Below, one piece after another: positions 7,356-13,279 of a stretch of DNA of 13,279 nucleotides. The stretch's first letter is position 1; each line of letters begins with the position of its first letter. A model generated the notes under the pieces. That model was given only the letters and a program-made list of their open reading frames with translations, searched no databases and had not been told where the DNA came from. The DNA lies in contig JASLCM010000214.1 of the NCBI GenBank assembly GCA_030151845.1, positions 1-13,279 on the forward strand. The letters run 5' to 3'. A program made the translations under genes and the position numbers. Origin of the DNA: Bacteroides sp. GTDB lineage: Bacteria > Bacteroidota > Bacteroidia > Bacteroidales > Bacteroidaceae.

Positions 7356-7390
7356 TTTGAAGTTTAAAAACTGATTTTATTGTATATTTG
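7356..7390 (+). promoter_or_regulatory. Promoter of the porin operon (TTTG ... TATATTTG)
   Basis: The -7 box TATATTTG (7383-7390) fits TAnnTTTG, with TTTG at 7356-7359 as a candidate -33 element. The 23-base spacing is on the long side. The box ends only 9 bases before the porin ATG at 7400, against 28 and 26 bases for the two other boxes in this window, so transcription would begin within a few bases of the start codon. Confidence 0.6.
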
Positions 7391-7399
7391 CCTCTAATT

Positions 7400-9445
7400 A
7401 TGAGAAGATTTATTCTTGCGATATGGTTTCTTCTTGGAATAGCTACAATTGGCTACTCTCAAGAATTTGATAATAGGAATCCAACTGACCAGTTTGGTAA
7501 TCAGTTAGACCCCTCAATGATTCCTGAAGACTTAGATTCGGCAAATGTCGATATAGAGAGTCTACCTCCAAAGCTATACATGTGGAGACTGGATGAGCAA
7601 TTTGGTACACAAACGATCATCCCTGCAGATACTGTTTACCACCATTTTCAAAACACCAATTTTGGTGAGGGTGTGAAAGGACATTACAACTATTTAGGAA
7701 ATCTTGGAGCTCCTAGATACTCTCGTATATACCTGTTTCAAGACAAACTGAAATACCCTTTTTTTATCGCTCCTTTCTCACAGTTCTATGTACCCCCCAA
7801 TGAATTCAACTTTACAAATAGCAATATACCATACAGTAACCTAACCTACTTTAGAGCAGGAAACAAGATTAATGGTGAAGAAAGATTTAAATCTTACTTC
7901 TCTGTGAATGCCAATAAAAACTTAGCCTTCGGGTTCAATATAGATTACCTCTATGGAAGAGGCTATTACAACAGCCAGTCTACCGCATTCTTCAATGCTG
8001 GGCTCTTTGGTAGTTATATTGGGGAGAGATACCAAGCACATCTTTTATTTAATAACTTCACATTAAAGATGGCTGAGAATGGTGGTATAGCCGATGATAG
8101 ATACATTACCGATCCTGAAAACGAAGAGGTTTCTGGAGGAAAGACAGACATAGACACACAAAGTATTCCTACTATAATGGATCAGACATGGAATAGAAAT
8201 AGATATCTTTATGCACTACTTACTCAACGATACAGTCTAGGATTCACGAGAGAAAAAACGGAAATAACCGAAGAGAATGATACCATAACTACTGAAGAGT
8301 TTGTTCCTGTAACCAGTTTTGGCCACACATTTAAGGCTGAACGAGGTAAACATCTTTTTATAGCTAATAATGAGCCTGAAGGGTTTTATGAAAATACATA
8401 CTTTAATCCTGGGCAAAATAGCTCTAATGACACTACTGTATACGTAAAGTTTAACAATACATTTTCAGTCTCCCTTCTGGAGGGATTTAATAAGTATGCG
8501 AAAGCTGGACTAAGCGCTTACCTTAGTCACAGAATTAGTAAATACTCATTAATGAATCAAAATAGAAAAACAACAGATACTTTTTATGAAAATGAAGCCT
8601 ATGTGGGTGGAGAGTTAAGCAAACAACAAGGGGACTTCCTACACTATCGTGTAAAAGGAGATGCTGGTGTGTTAGGCATTGGATTGGGAGGCTTTCACTT
8701 GGATGGAGACTTAGACTTAAACTTTAAGATTTCTAAAAAAGATACGATAACTTTCCTGGCTAAAGCCAAAGTTAGCAATAGCTTACCTGATTTCTATTAC
8801 CGTAATTATAGATCAAACCACTTTTTTTGGCACGATAATGAAGAGATTTTTGAAAAAGAGTTTAGATCAACAATAGAGGGTTCTTTGGAAGCAAAGCGTT
8901 GGAAAAGTAACATAAGGTTTGCTGCCGAAAATATAAAAAACTACACCTATTTTAACTCTAAGGCACTACCAGAACAACATTCTGGAAATATTCAGGTATT
9001 GACAGCTATTTGGAATCAAAACTTTAAGCTTGGAATATTCCACTTAGATAATGAAGTTACTTGGCAAAAATCCAGCAATGAGAATGTCCTCCCACTCCCA
9101 ACATTATCACTCTACCATAATTTATACATTCAAACTAAAGTGGCTAAACAAGTATTAAGTGTGCAGATAGGGGCTGATGTTAGATACTTTAGCAAGTATT
9201 ATGGACTAACTTATACCCCTGGAATACAACAATTCAACCTCCAATCTGCCGACGATCGTGTTGAGGTGGGTGGATACCCTATTGTAAATTTATATGCAAA
9301 CTTACACTTGAAACGAACCAGAATTTTTGCAATGATTTACCATGTAAACGAAGGAATGGGTAATCGAAATGCTTTCTATGTTCCCCATTATCCTATCAAC
9401 CCACGCTTGTTAAAATTTGGTATTTCATGGAATTTATATGACTAA
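7400..9445 (+). CDS. Putative outer-membrane porin, Porin_10-like
   Basis: A 681-residue exported beta-barrel candidate. The start MRRFILAIWFLLGIATIGYS is a signal peptide with likely signal peptidase I cleavage before Q21, typical of Bacteroidota. The mature part alternates aromatic and polar residues throughout, as in amphipathic beta-strands (for example YLYGRGYYNSQSTAFFNAGLFGSY and NLYANLHLKRTRIFAMIYHV), and ends PHYPINPRLLKFGISWNLYD, a closing strand with terminal aromatic typical of outer-membrane barrels and of the Bacteroidota putative-porin family (Porin_10). It has no TonB plug, no SusC features and no lipobox. An in-frame TTG at 7388 would extend it, but that codon lies inside the promoter box, so I choose the ATG. 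Cargo is unknown. It leads an operon with the next gene 6 bases away. Confidence 0.83.
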   Translation: MRRFILAIWFLLGIATIGYSQEFDNRNPTDQFGNQLDPSMIPEDLDSANVDIESLPPKLYMWRLDEQFGTQTIIPADTVYHHFQNTNFGEGVKGHYNYLGNLGAPRYSRIYLFQDKLKYPFFIAPFSQFYVPPNEFNFTNSNIPYSNLTYFRAGNKINGEERFKSYFSVNANKNLAFGFNIDYLYGRGYYNSQSTAFFNAGLFGSYIGERYQAHLLFNNFTLKMAENGGIADDRYITDPENEEVSGGKTDIDTQSIPTIMDQTWNRNRYLYALLTQRYSLGFTREKTEITEENDTITTEEFVPVTSFGHTFKAERGKHLFIANNEPEGFYENTYFNPGQNSSNDTTVYVKFNNTFSVSLLEGFNKYAKAGLSAYLSHRISKYSLMNQNRKTTDTFYENEAYVGGELSKQQGDFLHYRVKGDAGVLGIGLGGFHLDGDLDLNFKISKKDTITFLAKAKVSNSLPDFYYRNYRSNHFFWHDNEEIFEKEFRSTIEGSLEAKRWKSNIRFAAENIKNYTYFNSKALPEQHSGNIQVLTAIWNQNFKLGIFHLDNEVTWQKSSNENVLPLPTLSLYHNLYIQTKVAKQVLSVQIGADVRYFSKYYGLTYTPGIQQFNLQSADDRVEVGGYPIVNLYANLHLKRTRIFAMIYHVNEGMGNRNAFYVPHYPINPRLLKFGISWNLYD

Positions 9446-9451
9446 TACAAA

Positions 9452-10237
9452 ATGAAAGTTTCTAAATATAAGATTCTTAAATATCTCCTACTGGGAGTTA
9501 TAGCAACTCTTTTAGCTACTTTACTAACTAAAAAAGAGAGCCAAAAGAGTGAACTTGTACAAAAAAGAGACTATCCAGAGATTATTAAGGAGGGTGTTAT
9601 TCGAATAGCAACCGAGTATAATACAACTGCTTTTTATGTGGTTAAGGACACCATATCTGGCTTTCATTACAGGTTAGTACAAGAGTTTGCAAAACTTCAC
9701 AAACTCCAAACCGAAATTACCCCTATAATGGACTTTCAAGAGAGATTGGACGGACTACTAGAGGGAAAATTTGATCTTATTGCTTATGATTTAGCCCCTA
9801 CTCCTCAATTGAGAGAGAAGGTTCTATTTACAAGACCTCTTAGCCAAAGCAAACAAATTCTAGTACAGCGAAAAGATAGTGCAGGCCAGGAAATTAGAAA
9901 TCTCTTAGATTTGGCTGGTAAAACCATATTTGTTGTTGAAAACTCACCTGCAAGATTAAGAATCAATAATCTAAGTGATGAAATTGCTGATACGATTTAC
10001 ATCAGAGAAATACCTAAGTATGGACCCGAACAACTCTTATCCTTAGTGGCACATGGAGATATTGATTTTGCTGTTTGCGATGAAAGTATAGCAATGGCAA
10101 CGATTGATTCTTTTCCACAACTTGACATAAAAACTCCTATAGGCTTTACTCAATTAAATTCTTGGGTAGTTAGAAAGAGCAGTACACAGTTACTCGATTC
10201 CCTTAACGCTTGGATAGAGAGTATATATAAAAAATAG
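9452..10237 (+). CDS. Membrane-anchored solute-binding (SBP_bac_3-like) protein
   Basis: A 261-residue protein with an N-terminal membrane anchor or uncleaved signal (KYLLLGVIATLLATLL, about residues 10-25) and no lipobox cysteine. The rest resembles a periplasmic solute-binding domain of family 3: an opening strand GVIRIATEYNTTAFY, then LVQEFAKLHKLQTEI, GLLEGKFDLIAYDLAPT, the hinge-type LLDLAGKTIFVVENSPAR, and HGDIDFAVCDESIAM. This layout matches the N-terminal half of MltF-type proteins, but the lytic-transglycosylase (SLT) domain is absent; the next gene starts 21 bases after the stop, leaving no room for a lost one. No ABC permease or ATPase is nearby, so a binding or sensing role alongside the upstream porin is more likely than ABC transport. 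Function is inferred. Confidence 0.78.
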   Translation: MKVSKYKILKYLLLGVIATLLATLLTKKESQKSELVQKRDYPEIIKEGVIRIATEYNTTAFYVVKDTISGFHYRLVQEFAKLHKLQTEITPIMDFQERLDGLLEGKFDLIAYDLAPTPQLREKVLFTRPLSQSKQILVQRKDSAGQEIRNLLDLAGKTIFVVENSPARLRINNLSDEIADTIYIREIPKYGPEQLLSLVAHGDIDFAVCDESIAMATIDSFPQLDIKTPIGFTQLNSWVVRKSSTQLLDSLNAWIESIYKK

Positions 10238-10258
10238 ACTAGATTAAAGATAGTACAG

Positions 10259-11251
10259 ATGAAGATGAAGAAAGATACCATAAGATGGGGCTTTATTGGC
10301 TGTGGAATAGTTACACAACATAAAAGCGGACCCGCATTTCAAAAGATAGAGGGTTCGGAAGTTGTAGCTGTAATGAGCAGAGACTTAGATAAAGCAAGAA
10401 AATATGCGATAGATCGAAATATTCCGAAATGGTATGATGATGCCCAATCTTTAATAGAAGATAGTGATGTTGATGCAGTATATATTGCGACTCCTCCCTC
10501 TTCTCATGCAACCTATGCGATTATGGCTATGAAAGCAGGCAAACCTGTATACATAGAGAAGCCAATGGCTGTAACCTATGAAGAGTGTACACGGATTAAC
10601 CGTGTATCGGAAGAGACAGGAGTTCCTTGTTTTGTGGCCTACTACAGGCGATACCTACCCTACTTTCTTAAAGTTAAAGAGCTTATACAGAAAGGAGAAA
10701 TAGGTACACCTATCAATATTCAAATACGTTTTGCGCAGCCACCAAGGGATTTAGATTATAACAAAGAGAATCTACCTTGGCGTGTACAACCGGATATCTC
10801 AGGAGGTGGTTATTTTTACGATTTAGCCCCTCACCAGTTAGATTTTATTCAAGATGTTTTTGGTTGTATATTAGAAGCTAAAGGACACAAAAGCAACCGA
10901 GGTGGACTCTACTTAGCTGAGGATACCTTAAGTGCAAGTTTTAAGTTTGACTCTGGGTTAGTAGGCAGTGGATCCTGGTGCTTTGTTGCTCATGAGTCGG
11001 CCAAAGAAGATCGGATTGAAGTTATAGGAAATAAGGGAATGATCTGTTTCTCTGTTTTCTCTTTTGAGCCAATAGCTCTACATACAGAAAATGGTGTTGA
11101 AAGAATACAGGTAGACAATCCTCAACATGTTCAACAGCCTTTAATCCAATCTGTGGTAAATCACCTTCGAGGAAAAGAAATCTGTGTTTGCGACGGATTG
11201 AGTGCTACTACTACCAATTGGGTAATGGATAAAATTTTAGGAAAGATATAA
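10259..11251 (+). CDS. Gfo/Idh/MocA-family NAD(P)-dependent dehydrogenase
   Basis: A 330-residue cytoplasmic oxidoreductase. The N-terminal Rossmann fold opens with IRWGFIGCGIVT (residues 8-19, dinucleotide-binding glycines), continues through AVYIATPPSSHA, and has the family EKP motif at 100-102 with the catalytic-type lysine K101. The C-terminal substrate domain includes SGGGYFYDLAPHQLD (181-195), where D188 and H192 match the family's sugar-binding acid and histidine. Such enzymes oxidise or reduce sugars, inositols or related polyols; the exact substrate is not readable. Two ATGs (10259 and 10265) are possible; I take the first. The gap to the preceding gene is 21 bases and to guaD only 1 base, so it is probably co-transcribed with both. 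Confidence 0.93.
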   Translation: MKMKKDTIRWGFIGCGIVTQHKSGPAFQKIEGSEVVAVMSRDLDKARKYAIDRNIPKWYDDAQSLIEDSDVDAVYIATPPSSHATYAIMAMKAGKPVYIEKPMAVTYEECTRINRVSEETGVPCFVAYYRRYLPYFLKVKELIQKGEIGTPINIQIRFAQPPRDLDYNKENLPWRVQPDISGGGYFYDLAPHQLDFIQDVFGCILEAKGHKSNRGGLYLAEDTLSASFKFDSGLVGSGSWCFVAHESAKEDRIEVIGNKGMICFSVFSFEPIALHTENGVERIQVDNPQHVQQPLIQSVVNHLRGKEICVCDGLSATTTNWVMDKILGKI

Positions 11252-11252
11252 A

Positions 11253-11720
11253 ATGACAAACGAAGAATTAATGAGAGAAGCGATTAGACTCTCTCAAGAA
11301 AATATTGAAAATGGAGGAGGCCCATTTGGAGCTGTTATAGCAAAAGATGGAGAAATATTGGCCACTGGGGTAAACCGTGTTACATCCACACCAGATCCAA
11401 CCGCTCATGCTGAGGTGAGTGCCATACGAGCTGCAGCTAAAAAGCTCAATACCTTTGATCTAAGTGGTTATCAAATTTATAGTTCTTGTGAACCATGCCC
11501 TATGTGTTTAGGAGCTATTTATTGGGCTAGACTAGATAAACTCTATTATGCAAACACAAAGCACGATGCTAAAGATATAGGCTTTGACGACTCTTTTATC
11601 TACGACGAGCTCGAACTAAATCCAAGCGAACGTAAGTTGCAATCAGAAACACTTCTTCGTGAGGAGGCTATAAAAACCTTTAAAAACTGGCTAGACCTAG
11701 AAAATAAGGTTGAATATTAA
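11253..11720 (+). CDS. guaD: Guanine deaminase (cytidine-deaminase-fold type)
   Basis: A 155-residue zinc deaminase converting guanine to xanthine and ammonia. Zinc ligands are seen in HAE (H52, with catalytic E54) and PCPMC (C82, C85). Several features separate it from the tRNA adenosine deaminase TadA and match the small Bacillus-type GuaD: GPFGAVIAKDG, NRVTSTPDPTAHAEV, CEPCPMCLGAIYWAR, the segment IGFDDSFIYDE, and the terminal KVEY, whose last tyrosine sits where Bacillus GuaD uses a C-terminal tyrosine in a domain-swapped active site. The ATG is one base after the Gfo/Idh/MocA stop, suggesting translational coupling. No other purine-catabolism gene is in the window. A broader nucleobase deaminase activity cannot be excluded. 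Confidence 0.9.
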   Translation: MTNEELMREAIRLSQENIENGGGPFGAVIAKDGEILATGVNRVTSTPDPTAHAEVSAIRAAAKKLNTFDLSGYQIYSSCEPCPMCLGAIYWARLDKLYYANTKHDAKDIGFDDSFIYDELELNPSERKLQSETLLREEAIKTFKNWLDLENKVEY

Positions 11721-11724
11721 TAAT

Positions 11725-11748
11725 TCAGAGGGATTTAAATCCCTCTGA
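11725..11748. terminator. Perfect 24-base palindrome between convergent guaD and topB
   Basis: TCAGAGGGATTT (11725-11736) is followed directly by its complement AAATCCCTCTGA (11737-11748). It begins 5 bases after the guaD stop and ends exactly one base before the last base of the topB stop codon. In RNA it would fold as a hairpin from either strand, so a shared bidirectional terminator is the simplest reading. However, neither side carries a good T-run (TTAAAACTTTT on the plus side, ATTATTAATATT on the minus side). Confidence 0.65.
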
Positions 11749-13279
11749 TTAAAACTTTTGCCTGAATTGACAACCCGACTGCCACTCAGAGCATCCAAAG
11801 GCCTGTTTCCCCTTAATAACTACACCTTTTTTACATAAAGGACATTTATCGCCCTCTTTTACCTTTTTCGATTTTACTACCCGCTGCTTTGTGCTACTCT
11901 TTTTTGCTTTAGGCTTCTTTTTTTCATTAGTCTGCTCCTCTACCACAGTAATCATTCTGTTACTGTTATCGGCCAGCACACTATAGACTATATCCTCTAC
12001 CATCTTTTTCAGTTCATTGATGAATAGCTGAGCCTTATAACTGCCTCGCTCAATCTCTCTTAGTTTCTTCTCCCATATACCTGTTAATTCTGCCGATTTT
12101 AATAACTCCTCATGAATTACTTGAATTAACTCAATACCGGTTGAGGTTGCTATTAAGTTCTTACGCTCTTTTCTTATATAATTACGCTTAAAAAGAGTCT
12201 CTATAATTGCAGCCCGAGTAGAAGGTCTTCCTATCCCATTCTCTTTTAGTGCATCTCTGAAGTCCTCGTTCTCCACAAACTTTCCTGCAGTCTCCATAGC
12301 ACGAAGTAAGGTTGCTTCGGTATATAATTTGGGTGGGCTTGTCCATTTTTCGATCAGGTCTGGTATATGCTCTCCGCTCTCTCCTTCAACAAATTTAGGC
12401 AAAATTTTATCTTCTGAGTCGCCAGTATCTTCATTCATAAACAACACTCTCCAACCAAAATCAAGTACTTGTTTTCCTGTAGCCTTAAACTCTTCTTTTC
12501 CCGCTTTTCCTATCACTGTTGTAGTAGAAACTTTACAATTTGGATAAAAGATAGCTATAAAGTGAAGAGCTATTAAATGGTAAACCTTCTGTTCTCGATC
12601 AGTTAAATTGCCTTTAGGTGAAACTCCTGTAGGAATAATTGCATGGTGATCGGTTACTTTTGAGTCATCAAAGAATTTTTTACCCTTAACTAGCTTTTTC
12701 TTTAAGAGGGGGGTTACTTGTTCTTCATACTCTAGCATACCTTTAAGTATCGCTAGACATTTAGGATATATATCATTGCTTAAATAAGTGGTATCAACTC
12801 TTGGATAGGTGGTTAACTTCTTCTCATAAAGAGATTGAATTAACTTTAGAGTCTCATCTGCCGAGAAACCAAACTTCTTATTACATTCTACTTGAAGAGA
12901 AGTTAGGTCAAATAACTTAGGAGGATACTCCAATCCCTTCTTAGCTTTTACACTTTTGATTGTAAAAGGAGCCGATTTAACCTCCTCTAAAGCCAACTCT
13001 CCCTCCGCTTTCGTTTCATACTTACCTTTTGTTCCAGAAAAAAGAACATTTCTGTAAATCGTTTTTAATTCCCAATAAGGTTCTGGTTTAAAATTCTCTA
13101 TCTCTAACTGCCGTTCAACAATAAGTGCTAACGTGGGAGTTTGTACTCTTCCAACTGAAAGCACCTGCTTTCCTTGTCCATACTTTAGCGTATAAAGACG
13201 AGTTGCGTTCATTCCTAGTAGCCAATCGCCTATTGCTCGAGCCAATCCCGCTGCATAAAGTGAAGTGAACTCCTTTTCG
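11749..13279 (-). CDS. topB: DNA topoisomerase III-type (type IA), C-terminal part
   Basis: The frame is open to the right edge, so the N-terminus (Toprim domain) is missing; about 510 residues are visible. A type IA topoisomerase cuts one strand through a 5'-phosphotyrosine and resolves single-stranded or recombination intermediates. Seen from the edge: SLYAAGLARAIGDWLLGMNATR, GRVQTPTLALIVERQ, and the active site TYPRVDTTYLS with catalytic tyrosine codon at 12805-12807. Then come HHAIIPTG and the DALKENGIGRPSTRAAIIETL region. The end is a lysine-rich linker (about 11860-11945) and one zinc ribbon CPLC...GC...GC. The TTG at 13245 is an internal leucine, not a start, because motif sequence continues upstream. 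Topoisomerase III homologues also occur on Bacteroidota conjugative transposons, but no such element is visible here. Confidence 0.93.
   Translation of the reverse strand, partial: EKEFTSLYAAGLARAIGDWLLGMNATRLYTLKYGQGKQVLSVGRVQTPTLALIVERQLEIENFKPEPYWELKTIYRNVLFSGTKGKYETKAEGELALEEVKSAPFTIKSVKAKKGLEYPPKLFDLTSLQVECNKKFGFSADETLKLIQSLYEKKLTTYPRVDTTYLSNDIYPKCLAILKGMLEYEEQVTPLLKKKLVKGKKFFDDSKVTDHHAIIPTGVSPKGNLTDREQKVYHLIALHFIAIFYPNCKVSTTTVIGKAGKEEFKATGKQVLDFGWRVLFMNEDTGDSEDKILPKFVEGESGEHIPDLIEKWTSPPKLYTEATLLRAMETAGKFVENEDFRDALKENGIGRPSTRAAIIETLFKRNYIRKERKNLIATSTGIELIQVIHEELLKSAELTGIWEKKLREIERGSYKAQLFINELKKMVEDIVYSVLADNSNRMITVVEEQTNEKKKPKAKKSSTKQRVVKSKKVKEGDKCPLCKKGVVIKGKQAFGCSEWQSGCQFRQKF

Noticed and set aside
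7388..7399. TTG start adding four residues to the porin.
   Set aside because: The TTG is the end of the TATATTTG promoter box, and the ATG at 7400 begins a clean signal peptide.
13243..13245. TTG at 13245 as the start of the topoisomerase.
   Set aside because: The frame continues open to the window edge with recognisable topoisomerase sequence (SLYAAG before LARAIGDW), so this is an internal leucine of a truncated gene.
11749..13279. topB as evidence of an integrated conjugative element.
   Set aside because: No relaxase, tra genes, integrase, att repeats or composition change is visible; neighbours are housekeeping genes.

Overview
The window looks like the AT-rich chromosome of a fermentative or anaerobic Bacteroidota, most likely of the order Bacteroidales. 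Three signals support this. Three intergenic gaps carry the Bacteroidota -7 promoter box (TAnnTTTG, at 1536, 4110 and 7383). Start codons are preceded by A-rich sequence rather than Shine-Dalgarno motifs. The protein families are lineage-typical: a FucP/GluP-like sugar permease, a Bacteroidota-type transketolase, a VorB-type four-subunit 2-oxoacid:ferredoxin oxidoreductase and a Porin_10-like outer-membrane protein. I cannot assign a genus. No RNA gene, IS element, prophage or CRISPR array is visible, and no gene-free stretch exceeds about 210 bases.

Layout. (1) 1-1425: the C-terminus of a membrane protein, probably an MFS hexose permease, then galactokinase (galK), ended by a strong hairpin terminator. 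Together these take up and phosphorylate galactose. (2) 1536-4064: a promoter, transketolase (tkt) and ribose-5-phosphate isomerase B (rpiB), with touching reading frames and a terminator. This is a non-oxidative pentose-phosphate operon. (3) 4110-7283: a promoter and six genes: a small TPR protein, a 2x[4Fe-4S] ferredoxin subunit (delta), the alpha subunit, a 55-residue two-helix membrane protein not usually named as part of such enzymes, the TPP-binding beta subunit and the gamma subunit, then a terminator. The four enzyme subunits form a ferredoxin-dependent oxidoreductase for 2-oxoglutarate or branched-chain 2-oxoacids. (4) 7383-11748: a promoter very close to its start codon, then a Porin_10-like outer-membrane protein, a membrane-anchored solute-binding-domain protein, a Gfo/Idh/MocA dehydrogenase and guanine deaminase (guaD). 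Gaps of 6, 21 and 1 bases suggest co-transcription, although the functions are mixed. A perfect 24-base palindrome follows. (5) 11749-13279, minus strand: the C-terminal two thirds or more of a topoisomerase III-type type IA topoisomerase (topB), running off the right edge.

Overall this is mostly housekeeping and central-carbon content. I found no convincing defence or mobile system. The points most worth a second look are the unannotated-size membrane protein inside the oxidoreductase operon, the possible near-leaderless porin transcript, and the porin/solute-binding-protein pairing without any ABC permease.
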